Positions 23,114-35,507 are shown, numbered from the stretch's first letter. The stretch is DNA of 64,000 nt from Terana coerulea (GCA_024811115.1 JAKOGH010001201.1:62001-126000), one strand, 5' to 3'. The notes: generated by a model not told the origin, from the sequence alone. Program-made: numbers and translations.

Positions 23114-23513
23114 CGCTGCAATGTATAATTTGCCATACCCTCTCACTGGCTTGTACATATGTTTTGTCACCGCTCAGTGCCTTACAGGTCCTCTCGCTGT
23201 TCGAACCATTCGCCTCAGTCCGAAATTATCGCTTCAGTTTGTATCAAATGACTTCGTACTGAACTGTTCTCATCGACGTAGGTGAAGCCTTGAACCTGGA
23301 GGAGACCGCGCCTGATCCTCGAGGTACGTCACGCAGTGGATGCTGAGAATAATGCGGGCTTCTCGCACTGCCGTAGAATTCTCACGGCGACTTCTCACTC
23401 TGACTCTCATCTACTCTCGTAGACGACACATGTGGAGGCCATTAAACATTAAAGGCGGCCAGGTGCGTCCGCTCTCGTTCTGCTGACAGGTTGACTCATG
23501 CGCTCCGATAGAC

Positions 23514-24587
23514 ATGTCAGACTCTGACTCCTCCCTTTCGCCGCTTTCCGACAGTAACGACGACTCAGCATGCGTGAGGAAAAGCACGAGGCGGAAACGA
23601 CTTCCTGCCAAGCTGCGGGAAGACGGCCAGGCCGGCCTCTCGTCTCCCGCGAATAAACGGCTCAAGACCGAAGACACCACAAATCTACTCGCGCAACTCG
23701 TGCCAGCGCGTTGGGGCATCGCACCGAAGTCTACAGCTTTGAACCCCAACCAAGTCATTACCCCGCCCACCCCGCACAAGCCTCCGTCTGCCTCGCAGGT
23801 CCAACCAACGCTCACTAGCCCTGTGTGTCGGACGCCTTCGAGAAGTGCGCCGCTTCCAAGCAGCGACAATCGCCCATTCCACGGATCGCGCCCTAACGAT
23901 GCTGGGCCTTCGAGGCTGCATATACCTCCATGTGCGTTCTAACCCACTTTCGACGTCATGTCAAGCTTACGATGTACCTAGTAGCTTCAATGCCGCATAT
24001 AACAGTGCCTTACGCTAGCGACGCGTCCCCAGGTGAATTGGCTTACGGACACTGTGATGGACACAGACACATTGCTCACGCAAGCACAGATCATTCCATC
24101 CAGGAGTCGCCGATTAAGCTGTCAACACAGCTACGGGAAGACATCAGTCGCAGCGTCGACGAGATCTTGAAAGCAATTCAATCGGACAAAACCAAGGACG
24201 TCAGGGCGGCAGAAGTTGAGAGGCAGCAGCTTCGTGCCGAGCGGGATGCCGCGCAAGCCCAGATTGCGGGTTTTGCAAGGCAGGTGGACGACATGCGAAA
24301 CCGTAATACCCAGGAGCTGGGCATCATCCGAGCCGAGAATGCGAAAATCACCAGGCAGCTGGACGACATGCGAGCGAGCTACGCCGAGCAACTACGCACC
24401 ATGGAAGCTGAGAAGGCAGATGGACGAAATGCGCGCACAGGAAGCACGGCAAGCGGAGGAGTTTCGCGTAGAGCGGACACGGCTCGCGGCGGCGAAGGCT
24501 GATGCTGAGGCGCTGTACACGGAGATCCAGGCCAAGTACATAACGGCGCGGAAGAACATTGCTGCATGGCTTGATTTTGACAAGTGA
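23514..24587 (+). CDS. Coiled-coil protein of unknown function
   Basis: No family recognised. The start MSDSDSSLSPLSDSNDDSAC gives an acidic Ser-rich N-terminus, then basic RKSTRRKRLPAKLR and PANKRLKTED, which look like nuclear localisation signals. A Pro/Ser-rich stretch follows. An intron (donor gtgcgt near 23931, acceptor near 23999) leads into a second part with a long coiled coil. This part runs SVDEILKAIQSDKTKDVRA, EVERQQLRAERDAAQAQIAG, a repeated R-Q-(V/L)-DDMR pattern (FARQVDDMRNRNTQEL; KITRQLDDMRASYAEQL), then RQMDEMRAQEARQAEEF. It ends YITARKNIAAWLDFDK at 24587. A single surplus A at 24413-24414 separates two frames that otherwise continue the same heptad pattern. A nuclear coiled-coil scaffold is a reasonable guess from composition only. 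Confidence 0.6.
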
Positions 24588-24839
24588 CTGGTGTGCTTCG
24601 GAAGTTGCAAGGGCAGAAGTATCCTTACACTTGAGTGCCAGTGGAGGCAGCGCAGGTGCGAACCAGAGGTCTACCACCCTACTACACACAACGTGAAGTT
24701 TCTAGAAGCATCTATTGCAATGCAACAGTGGCTGGAAATATTGTACGTGGTACATTATGGATACTACTATTGTAAACACCAAAAGAATAAATAAAGTATA
24801 AAGAGAGACGGAGTTGTCGTATGAAGGGAGCGAGTAAAG
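24588..24839. other. Convergent intergenic gap
   Basis: A 252-bp gap between two 3' ends. The part near 24720-24830 is A/T-rich and has a run of A-rich hexamers suited to poly(A) signals on either strand. A similar sequence lies after the stop of the second DUF7918 gene (26300-26390), so this flank was part of the tandem duplication. Confidence 0.45.
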
Positions 24840-26128
24840 CTAGTCGGATGTGAGGTCGATGGTTTCTCCACTCGCTACCATGGCGATAGGACTCGCTTCG
24901 CGCTTCACGTTCGCGCGATCCTTCTTCTTGCCTTTCTTCTTCAACTTTGCCCTGAGGGCCTCCATGTTTGCCGCCATGGCTTCGAGCTGGGCTTGCATGC
25001 TGCCTTCGTCCTCATCATTGTCGGAGTCGAGCTCTTCCTTTACTTCCACTCCTTTATCTAGTGCCGAGTGTCATAAACTGGAACAAAGCTAGTGATCAAC
25101 AGCAGGCTGACCATCTCTCTGACAATGCTTCTTGCGTGCTTCTGCAGACCGCATATCCTCCTTCGGTGCCGGCCTCTTCTCTGGTCTTTTGCTTGAAGAC
25201 GTTGACGCTTCATTTCGCGTTTGTCCCGCTGGTTGTGGTTCAAGAGATGCCCACGGGATGATTCCCTGAGCTCTTAAAATATCTGGAGCTCCCTTCAGTG
25301 CCTGGCAGTGCGCAAAGGTATCCGATGGCTCACCTCTTGAGCGATATTGCCAGCGGAACGTAGCGAAAGGCTGTGCCATCGGATCTAGAAATCTACACTT
25401 GAAGATGGGCCGCTTTGTCGCCTTGACAGCATTGCCCAAGCTTCCGACCACTGTCATCAGAATGCCGCCTTCACGAGTGTCATCGGGTACTAGTAGCGAT
25501 AGAACACACCCTACGCAGTGGGATCCAGCTTTCTTTGACCGCTCGTGGATAGGGCCTACGTCACTCAAGTCCCAGCTTGCTGAGGAGAATTTGGAGTCGC
25601 TGTCCTGCCCAAGAGATTCCACACGGCGGACACACAGTTCGATTGTACCTAAGGCTTCTATGTTTGCGGAATAATTGTGGGCGGGTAGTTGTTCATCTGA
25701 GAAACACTTCATGACCATCAAGCTACATGTTGTTCCAATACGACGTACCAGCACTGAGGATGAGCGGCGAGAATATAAAGGGCCGACAGACATCATTTGC
25801 CGTGTAAGCACCTGACATTGCGCCAGTCTTCACCAGAGGCATAGATGTGTCCATTGCGCGCCCGTCAATGCTGAGAGAAAGATGGTATTTGCTTCCCTGA
25901 GGGACATTATAGGAGACTACAAATTGCTGTAACACGAGTATAGAAACCAGGTGAGTGCACAGCCGCATAACAAACACTAGTACTGGGAGTCGCACTCGGG
26001 GGACGCACCTTGCCCTCTTCGCTGGCAACACAGCACTGTATGCTGTCATCGCCGGTTTTCGTTACAGCGTACTCCTGCAGGATTTCTTTCCCGCAGTGGA
26101 TGGAGAGCTCGATGTCATTCAACAGCAT
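24840..26128 (-). CDS. DUF7918 protein, array copy 1
   Basis: First member of a tandem array of Agaricomycete DUF7918 proteins; their role is unknown. The start at 26128 gives MLLNDIELSIHCGKEILQEY, then TGDDSIQCCVASEEGK. Later exons encode VSYNVPQGSKYHLSLSIDGR, FIFSPLILSA, NIEALGTIELCVRRVESL and the family hallmark VGPIHERSKKAGSHCV. Then come PMAQPFATFRWQYRSR and ILRAQGIIPWASLEPQP. A basic Pro/Ser/Lys tail follows (SSSKRPEKRPAPKED), then the acidic EELDSDNDEDEG, a helix QAQLEAMAANMEALRAKLKK, and the end GETIDLTSD. The last motif looks like a SUMO-interacting motif. Five introns. The other two array members share every block in the same order. Confidence 0.85.
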
Positions 26129-26192
26129 GGCGGGTATGTAAGAAGGAGGAAACGACAGAGCGGCAGACCCCGAGCACTTGAACCAACCCCTT

Positions 26193-26216
26193 GTCACTTC
26201 CGCGTGACATAACGCG
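26193..26216 (-). promoter_or_regulatory. Conserved palindromic promoter element, copy 1
   Basis: On the + strand GTCAC, 4-5 spacer bases, then CGTGACATAACGCG, located about 65-90 bp upstream of the start of DUF7918 copy 1. GTCAC and GTGAC are inverted repeats. The same element lies upstream of copies 2 and 3 while the surrounding sequence has diverged, which points to function. Confidence 0.5.
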
Positions 26217-27661
26217 TTCAAGTTTCCGCCGCGTCTACAGCTTCAATGCGGCAGGCAACTGATAGAAATGAGCATATGACGGCACAGAATATTGAGATAC
26301 TATAAGGCATGTAATACTGGGGTTACTATTGTAAAAAAAAATCAGACAAAGTATAGAGTACCGAGAGAGCCGTAGGAGGGAGCCGGGTGCAGGCTAATCA
26401 GAGGTGAGGTCGATGGTGTCTCCGCTGGCCGCCATCGAGATAGGACTTGCTTCGCATTTAATGTGCGCCGCGCGGCCTTTCTTCTTGTCTTTCTTCTTCA
26501 ATTGTGCCCTGAGGGCTTCTATGCTCGCAGCCATGACATCAAGTTGGGCTTGGATATTTCCTTGGTCTTCATCATCTGTGCCGGATTCTTCCTCCTTAAC
26601 AATTACATCTTCACCTAGTGAACAACGCCCCGGTTAGAAAAAAAAAGGAACTAGATGGTGAGCTTACCGTCTTGACGGGACCTCTTGCTTGACCCTGCAG
26701 CTTGTTCGTTCTCCATTGGGGCAGGTCTCTTCTTCGCTCTTGTCTTCGCAGAGGTGGGTCCTTCACCCTGAGGGAGTGGCTGCATCACTGTCGACTCAGG
26801 TTTAGAAGCCTGAGTATCCCGGGGTATGATACCTTGAGCATTCAAGATATCTAACTATCCATTGAACACTGCACAGGACAAAACAGTGTGAGAGAAACTC
26901 ACCTTTGGAGCGATATATCCAGCGGAATACTAAATAAGGCTCTTCTACGGGATCTAGGTGTGTGGCATCGATTTGAGTGGCCTTTGTTGGAATCTTTGTC
27001 ACATCACCCAAGCTTACAACAAAAGTCGTCAGTACATCTTTACTACGGCGAGATGTATGTAGCCCGACTACTCACCTTACGCAATGTGATCCAGCTTTCT
27101 TGCTACGTTCATTGATAGGACCGATGTCGCTCAACTTAGGCTTTAATGCAGATGGTTCGTACAGCTGCCGGACAGCATTATGCAGCGGCGCGACACGGCA
27201 GACGTGAAGCTCAATGGTCCCTAGGGCTTCTAAGTCTACCGTGGAAGTGATATTGGCCTGATCATCGTCTACAAATCAATAGTCATCTATATGGTATGTA
27301 TGTAATCCAAGTGGCAATACACACTAGTACTTAGGATAAGTCTTGAAAACACGAAAGGGCGAATTGTGTCTGTTGATACGGGTACGCCCGACATAGTAAC
27401 CTTCCGGTGTCCGGCCACCACTTCTCCCGCTTTACGTCCGTCAATGAAAATCGAGAAGGAGCACCTATTTATTTTAGGAACGTTGAATGTAAATACGAAT
27501 CGCTGTGCAATAAAATAAAATAAATGAAGAGCAGCGGCTTAGCAACAGGCCTCCAAAGCTTGGGCAATCTCACGCACCTTTCCCTCCTCGCTCACAATGA
27601 AGTACTGCATGTTCTTATCGCCAGATTCGGTGACGGCATATTCTTCTAGGAGCTGTTCACC

Positions 27662-27670
27662 GCATTTCAC
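27662..27670. repeat. Target-site duplication, left copy
   Basis: GCATTTCAC directly before the element. It is identical to the right copy at 28378-28386 and forms part of the coding sequence VKC in the DUF7918 copy 2 body. Confidence 0.75.
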
Positions 27671-28377
27671 TAGTCTTGTACGAGTTGCGAGGGTTTCTGA
27701 GCGGTGAAGGATTTCGGAAGATGCCGATCATGTGATCGCGTTGATGTGATGTAAACGCGCTACCACGTCGCGTCTCGAAGTCTTTCTATGACTGTCCCGC
27801 AGCTAAACACTGTCAAAAGACTGAATACTCAACTCTCTGGAGGGTTAGAAAGCAACTGAGGAGAGTTTGCGTTGTAAGTTCTTGGTGCGCTTTTTTGGTT
27901 GAATATATGCCCTCTTCTGCTGAACCTTGTGATGGAGTAGGTTATCCACTTAGATGCTCGGGCAAGGGCCTCAAAACATCACTAGAGGTTGGCGTGGTAC
28001 CATCTGTAATGATTCGGAGACACTTAGTCGGTCCATCTGCATCCTGCTTGGATTTGTAGTTATTTGATTCTCATTTTGTTGAAGCTTACCGAGAAAAATC
28101 ACTGGTATTGACTGCACAGTAGTTGTAAAGTATAAATAATAATACTATTGCACAGGAATGATACATATGCAGCAACAGAATACGCTATGTGCTCTACTGT
28201 ACTCGTCCATGCCTGAAATCAGCACTGGCCGAAGCTGGCTGAGGGAGGCCCATGCGCGTCTATTTCTAAATTGGGCGAAATGCTTCACCTCTCCAAAGCG
28301 CTCGCGACCCGGTGCAGACTATATACAAGGTTTGGATCGACTGTCATCCGACCGTTTATAGTCAGCTACGGAGACTA
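27671..28377. mobile_element. 707-bp insertion with target-site duplication (non-autonomous DNA transposon-like)
   Basis: The element starts TAGTCTTGTACG and ends CTACGGAGACTA on the + strand, so its ends form a short inverted repeat (TAGTCT/AGACTA, imperfect beyond six bases). It is flanked by perfect 9-bp copies of GCATTTCAC. It separates codon 12 of DUF7918 copy 2 from the rest of the gene. No transposase-like open frame is present; the longest frames have fewer than 70 codons. Short TAG-type ends fit a hAT-like or Mutator-like non-autonomous element. hAT elements usually make 8-bp and Mutator-like ones 9-11-bp duplications, so a Mutator-like origin is slightly favoured, but the ends alone do not decide. 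Confidence 0.72.
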
Positions 28378-28386
28378 GCATTTCAC
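28378..28386. repeat. Target-site duplication, right copy
   Basis: GCATTTCAC directly after the element. It encodes the last codons (VKC) of the severed 5' coding fragment MLLKDIEASVKC. Confidence 0.75.
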
Positions 28387-28480
28387 GGAAGCTTCGATGT
28401 CCTTCAACAGCATGGTATGGTCCGTCGAAGTGAAAGAAAACGAGATGAGCGGTGGACCCCGGCCAGTTGAACAAGTCCTT

Positions 28481-28504
28481 GTCACTCCCGCGTGACATAA
28501 CGCG
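28481..28504 (-). promoter_or_regulatory. Conserved palindromic promoter element, copy 2
   Basis: GTCACTCCCGCGTGACATAA followed by CGCG. It lies 68-91 bp upstream of the severed start codon of DUF7918 copy 2, at nearly the same distance as in copy 1. Confidence 0.5.
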
Positions 28505-28699
28505 CTTCTTCAGCCCGTTATCGGAGATACGTCGCGGTAACACCGCGATGTCGTGCTGGAAACAATTGCCACAGCCAGTTGATACATGGAAATTATACGG
28601 AGGTATCTTGCTAAGGGTATACTAGAAATCTTGTGCTGTGCCCGAAAAGAGTAGAAAGTAGAGTATAACTAGGGGGCCCAACTAGTAAGGGGACGAAAG

Positions 28700-29957
28700 C
28701 TAGTCGGATGTCAGGTCAATGACCTCCCTGCTTGTACCGGGCAGTATGGGGCTCGCTTCCTGCTTTACACTTGAAAGATCCTTGGCCTTGGCTTTCTGCA
28801 TCTTCGCTCGCAAGGCTTCCATGTTGGCGGCCATTGCATCGAGCTGCGCCTGGATTGTCTCTGGGTCATCGGGGTCGGGCTCGGCACTCTCCGCCTCTAG
28901 GTGGGCTCAGTGCCTGAATGGGGCACTGAATATGAGAGAAGTTGGAGATCGGAAGCATAAGCGGACTTGCCGTGCTTGTAACGGCGTCTCCTTCGTTTAC
29001 CTCCCGGCTCCTTGGCTGGCGACGCAGGTCTTTTGTTGGCTGGTCCAGTCTGGATTGGTGGTGGCGGAGACCCAATATTTACCGCTCTTGATGGCTCAGG
29101 GGCTTCTAGCGGAATGATTCCTTGCGCTTTCAGCATATCTAGGACAATCTTCAGTACCTGACGGGACAAGAAGCGTCAAGCTGCTGACCTCGCGACCGAT
29201 ATTGGAAGCGAAAAAGCATGTAAGGCTTGTGCAAGGGGTCGAGGTATTCGCATTTGAGGAATTGCGTGTCTGCCTTCACTGCGTCACCCAGCCTATCTCG
29301 CCGTACCCGTCATGGTGCGGTTTAGGACAACATGCGAGTGAGAACGCACCCTACATAGTGGGTGCCTGCCTTCTTAGAACGCTCGTGGACGGGGCCTATG
29401 TCAGTGAAGTCCATGCCGGCAGTATGGGTGAACTCGGTGGCCCCATGGGATCGTGCACGACGGACGCGTACTTCGATCACACCCAGGGCCTCCAAGTCCA
29501 CTGTCGGTGGACAATCCAATGAAGGCTCGTCGTCTGTGTAAATATGGTCGGCATGTGATTGTCGTGCACTTGATGAACATCGCCACATACCAGAGTTAAG
29601 AGTGAGCTTAGAGAAGACAAACGGCCGAACTGTGTCTGCGGCGACAATTGCACCGTTCAGTAGACCCGCCGTCACGGTGGCTAAAGTCATACGCATCATG
29701 CGCCCGTCGATGTACACAGCAAAGCCATAATGTCGTAGACCTGATTCTGGGATGCCGAATTGAATCATGAATTCCTGTAAGAGTGTATAGGTGGTGAAAA
29801 CCGCAACCGTGCGGGTTGACTAAGTGGCGTGGCGCACCTTCCCCTCCTCACTGGCGATACAGCACTGCACACCATCATCGGTAAACTTCTTCACATCGTA
29901 CTCCTGGAGGCGATCTTGGCCGCATCTCACGAAACAATCCACGCCCCGGAATCGCAT
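28700..29957 (-). CDS. DUF7918 protein, array copy 3
   Basis: Intact third member, with a different N-terminus (MRFRGVDCFVRCGQDRLQEY) but the same order of blocks. These are GVQCCIASEEGK, GFAVYIDGRMMRM, TVRPFVFSKLTLNS, VDLEALGVIEVRVRRARSHG, IGPVHERSKKAGTHYV and LFRFQYRSR, then MLKAQGIIPLEAPEPSRAV. Next come a basic Pro/Lys/Arg segment (KRPASPAKEPGGKRRRR), an acidic patch, QAQLDAMAANMEALRAKMQK and the C-terminus REVIDLTSD. The stop is at 28700. Five introns at positions matching copy 1. Function is unknown. The basic patch followed by a coiled helix and a SUMO-interaction-like tail suggests a nuclear adaptor, which is inference. Confidence 0.85.
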
Positions 29958-30012
29958 GGTAAGTGTACAGAAACAAGACGCGATGTGGACCCCAGCCACT
30001 TGACACCATCAT

Positions 30013-30035
30013 GTCACAGCGCGTGACATAACGTG
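30013..30035 (-). promoter_or_regulatory. Conserved palindromic promoter element, copy 3
   Basis: GTCACAGCGCGTGACATAAC followed by GTG, 56-78 bp upstream of the start of DUF7918 copy 3. The CGTGACATAACG core is unchanged in all three copies, and the inverted GTCAC half-site is kept. Confidence 0.5.
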
Positions 30036-30169
30036 CAGAGCTCAAGACAACCTCAGGAGGCCATGCGGTCTGAGATTATCTCTTGTAAACAACACGAGCT
30101 TTGCGTTCGCATTGAAAGCTTCCTTCAAATATTTGGCCATGAAGTTTCCTTGGTTAAAGCAGACTGTGG

Positions 30170-31729
30170 CTAAGCCCGTGCAATCCTCAACTTCGCCAAG
30201 CCGCCAATCACCTCCTCTGCCTCACGCTCTACGCGGCTTACGAGCTCGGCACATGTTGGGATATCTTTAATGAGGCCGACGGAGAGGCCAGCGCTCCAGA
30301 TACCATAGTCGGGGTCGCCGGTCTCGTACACCAGTTTGCCGCGCGTGCCCGCGACGAGGGGCCGAACGTCCTCGAACGTGGCTCCGCCGGGTCGACGCTC
30401 GAGCGCAACAACCTCGGTCGCGACCGTGTTTTTGAACACGCGCATCGTGTTGCGCAGCGTCCGGAAGATGTGCACCGTGTCTTGCTCCGTGGCGGCGACG
30501 ATGGCCTCTTTGATCTTCTGGTGTACAGGACTGTGGGGCTATGAGCTTGAGTTCGTGTCGGGAAATGCGGGAAAGTACCTTTCCACTGTGCAGAGAAACC
30601 GTGTTCCTGGAGGGAAGCTTTCGGTCAGTGAGCTGACTTGGAGAAGCAGACGTGACCGTACCCATGTTCGCTCCCTGTAACGCCACCGTCAGGTCTGACT
30701 CATCCACGCATGAAATGAAGCGGTACGTACGCATGCCCCTAATGCCATAGCGGCAGCCAGTCCTCTTCCGTCGGCAATTCCGCCAGAAGCGATATAGGGA
30801 ATCTTAAGCTCTTGAGCTGCCCGTGCCAGCTATAAATATACTGTTACTTGGTGTATCGTACTTTCGTATAATGTCTTCTACGCACCAGCACCAAGCCACC
30901 GATATCATCTTCTCCAGGATGTCCCGCACCTAGCAACAAAATGGAGTTAAGCACGAAAGTCTTCACGAGAAGGTAAAGCGTAGATCTACATTCGAGACCA
31001 TCTATGCTGAGACAATCCACACCCAGCTTCACCGCGGACTAAACACTGTCTATCAGTATCAGTAAGCTGCATCAGAGCGGCAAGCACGCGCCTTCGCATG
31101 CCGGATAGTCGTACACTTATGTATCATGGTACAGCCATTGTCCTTGAAGTATTGTATCAACGGGCCAGCTACACACTGCATCAGTCTCATCTGTCCAACG
31201 CAGCAGTAGAAGCAATGCTTACGGTTGTTTCCCGCTGTCTCAAAGATCTTTACGCCCTCCTCGACCGCGACGCGCGCGTAGGCCGCATAGTCCGGCGGGT
31301 TAATTGTCGGCAACAGCGTGATGTTCACACCGAAGTTTTTGTCCGTGAGCGTACACGTCTCACGGATTGCCGCACGCAGTGCTTCCGGGTTCGGCTGGGA
31401 GAGGGCGGTGAGGATTCCTGTAGGATTGTGGTGAAGGGTTGGGGAGGTGGTGTAGATGAGGACGACGGGTTCAATTGGGGAGAGGAAAGGCGCACCGAGA
31501 CCACCTGCATTGGAGACTGCTGCCGCAAGCCTTGGTAAACCAACCCTGCCGGAATATACTTAGCAGGCATGTAGATGACTCGGACCAGAGGAAAGGAAGA
31601 CGCACCATTGCATGCCACCCTGTACCAGCGGTCTTTCCCATCCTCAACACGGCCCATGAAAGCCACGAGCTAATATGCAACTCACACTCGGATGTTGAGT
31701 AGCTTCGTCAACTCAGTAACAAAGGGCAT
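30170..31729 (-). CDS. Nitronate monooxygenase, tandem copy A
   Basis: FMN-dependent class I nitronate monooxygenase (formerly 2-nitropropane dioxygenase), which oxidises alkyl nitronates such as propionate 3-nitronate. The start at 31729 gives MPFVTELTKLLNIR. An intron then leads to PLVQGGMQW and later the Gly-rich flavin loop seen as AAAVSNAGGLG in this family. Clear blocks are [62 protein letters not shown] with AGHPGEDDIGGLVL, and IPYIASGGIADGRGLAAAM. Then come MGTRFLCTVE-type sequence and VFKNTVATEVVALERRPGGA. The C-terminus (TCAELVSRVEREAEEVIGGL) ends at 30170. Seven or more short introns. Copy B downstream on the map is a close paralogue. Confidence 0.88.
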
Positions 31730-32211
31730 CTTCCTGAAGCTATCGCTTTAATGTTATTCAATGGATGTCCCTTGGTCGGTCAAAAACGTAGTTTGGGACA
31801 AGCGGTCGTCGTTGTGGATTCAGGTCTTCAAAATGGGGTGATAGTATATCTGCTCTCGAGTCTGTGGTGGGTGGGTAGCGGGCAAGTTGCATAATTGCAG
31901 TGACTAGCGGCAACGCTGTTAAACGACCGCGACATATTGAGTCAAGCAAGAGAAGAGTGTACCGGACGAAGGCCAAGGACCACGTGGAGAAGCGCCCGAA
32001 GCTGGCCCGGGTGAAGTTCACTGGCAATTATACTGGCGGGAAACAGTGTCCAACTCATTACTAGTACTGGACATAAACACACTATTACACACATGGGTGT
32101 ACCACCCAAGGCTCACTAATCGACTCGTTTCCCATGACACAGAACAAAAAGTACAGATATGCATTACGATACCCTCCCCACCTTGCCACTCTAACACCAA
32201 TCCTATTAATC
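31730..32211. other. Intergenic spacer between the nitronate monooxygenase copies
   Basis: Upstream region of copy A and 3' flank of copy B. Parts resemble the upstream region of copy B (33772-34032), for example the shared caagagaagag block about 15 bases before a ccggac block. The duplicated unit therefore included promoter DNA. No gene is seen. Confidence 0.5.
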
Positions 32212-33771
<1,560 letters not shown>

Positions 33772-34363
33772 CTTGGTAGTATCTCTTGGTCAGTTAACAA
33801 GCGGGTTCGGTACAAGGCGTCGTCGTGGAGGAAAAGAGTGAAGCCGGGTCTTCAGGCGAGGTGGCAGTATATGTACAGTCCGGATCTCGAGGCTTTGTCG
33901 CTGTGCAGCAGAGCATGACGGCGGTCTTGCTGAAAGGCCGTCGCAGACATGTGAAAACAAGAGAAGAGCGCGCCGGACAAACCACGACGGCCACGTTGAT
34001 AAGCGCTCAAGACGACGAGTGAAACACGACACGTGAGGCTTGAAGCTTGAAGCCCATGCACCATGTAGAGTCCTGTGCGGTCTATGTCAGTAAACGCAAT
34101 TTCTGTAAGAACGCTCGGTCGAGGTAGGTGCGGTACTGGGTCAGGCAAATTTAGCTGAACGTTCGAACTACGCTACCTTCCGCAACAGGCGAACTGGTCG
34201 GAACCACCTGGCACCAGCTGCCGATCGCTGTCATTCGCGTGGAGGCCATCAATTCCTGCCCTCGCGGCGCGCGCCTTTCTGCGGTCCTTTCACGCCCACG
34301 CTTTGGACTGTGTACACACAACTTCCACTGACTGCCACCGAATATTTGCCAAAGCACGTTATC

Positions 34364-35372
34364 ATGGAACAGATCGAGGCCGAGGACGTCTTGGGAGACA
34401 GCATCGGCCTCTTTGGTGACGAAGACCGCGACGACGGCACGATTTATTACGGCCCACTAGTTTTGACCACTGCGCCGAAGGTGTGTTTACTTTCTTGCAC
34501 AACGCAGAGCGACGATTACTCACAATCGCGTTGCAGGAAGGGAAGGTAACGCGTTTACCACACTGGTGTACTACCAGCACTGGTCCTGATACGTCGTGAA
34601 GTAGGCGAATACGTTGCTGGCCGACCACCTTTTCTCGCCGTCGCTTCTGCTTGCAGAGCGCATCGAGCGCGGACTCATAGATCTATCACGGTGCTCAGGT
34701 ATGCCGCATTTACTGACAATGAAGGGTATGTGCTGAAAGGAACCTCATAGTTGCCGAACTGGGTGCAGGATGCGCGTTACCGTCACTCCTCTCCGCGACC
34801 ATGAAGGATTCACCTTCGCTAGTAGTCATTACCGACTACCCTGACAAGTCGATATTGGGGAACCTCACCGCAAATATTGAGCGCAATCGGCCTCACTTTT
34901 CCTCGGGGTGCGACGTAAGATGTGTTGGCTATGAGTGGGGTATGGATGCGTCGCCATTATTGTGAGTAGGCACTTTACACTGAAGGTCTGGACTTACCAT
35001 TATGCCACCAGAGACATCACTTCCAGTAAGACTGGGAAAGCAGCATTTGACGTCGTCATTCTCTCCGATCTGCTACACTTCGACGCCTCGCACGACGTCC
35101 TGCTATCCTCTCTCATCTCTCTACTTCAAAAATCGCCGGACGCGCGGACGTACATCGCCGCAGGGAAGTACACACCCACGCATGTGTGCGAACACTTCCT
35201 ACTGGAGGGCGAAAAGCTTGGGCTGACATGGGAAGAGGGCGAGGATGACCCGGTGTGGAGGGGGACGCTGGATGTTCGCGGCGGCGCACTAGACCGTGAT
35301 CAACTCGGGGTAAGAAAGGGTATGTGTCGCTGGTGGGTTGGCCGCTGGATACCAGAGACGAAACACAGATAG
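34364..35372 (+). CDS. Class I methyltransferase, EFM7/NNT1 type
   Basis: AdoMet-dependent methyltransferase of the METTL21-like (family 16) group. The closest match in layout is fungal EFM7 (Nnt1), which methylates the N-terminus and Lys of translation elongation factor 1A. The start MEQIEAEDVLGDSIGLF leads into DEDRDDGTIYYGPLVLTTAP, a typical N-terminus of this group. Later exons carry LLAERIERGLIDL, then the AdoMet motif I region VAELGAGCALPSLLSA, the acidic loop VVITDYPDKSILGNLTANIE, and FDVVILSDLLHFDASHDVLL (the post-I/D-x-x-F/Y motif). Next comes TYIAAGKYTPTHVCEHFLLE, and the end is VRKGMCRWWVGRWIP. Three or four introns. The substrate is inferred from family resemblance only. Confidence 0.82.
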
Positions 35373-35507
35373 TTGTCGCTGCGGAGAACAAATAGACAGC
35401 CGCATGTCCTGGCCGATTCTGGAACATCCGCTTGTTCTGCCCTGTCAACACGTCGCTTAGTCCGAGCAACGCTTAGTAGGCGACAAACGAGCAATCAATG
35501 TCATATG

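Larger units (their letters stand above)
26394..28413 (-). pseudogene. DUF7918 protein, array copy 2, split by an insertion
   Basis: The body (26394-27670) encodes the same blocks as copies 1 and 3: CGEQLLEEYAVTESGD, FVFTFNVPK, TIRPFVFSRLILS, VDLEALGTIELHVCRV, IGPINERSKKAGSHCV, VFRWIYRSK, ILNAQGIIPRDTQ, MAASIEALRAQLKKKDKKKG and the end TIDLTSD. Upstream of VKC in this frame there is no ATG before a stop. The missing start is found 700 bp away: at 28413 an ATG opens MLLKDIEASVKC, which then hits a TAG. Both pieces meet at the 9-bp sequence that flanks the inserted element. The gene is therefore disrupted after codon 12. It would be rescued only if the insert is spliced out as a large new intron; an acceptor such as gaacag just inside the body would keep frame. 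Expression is unknown. Confidence 0.75.
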
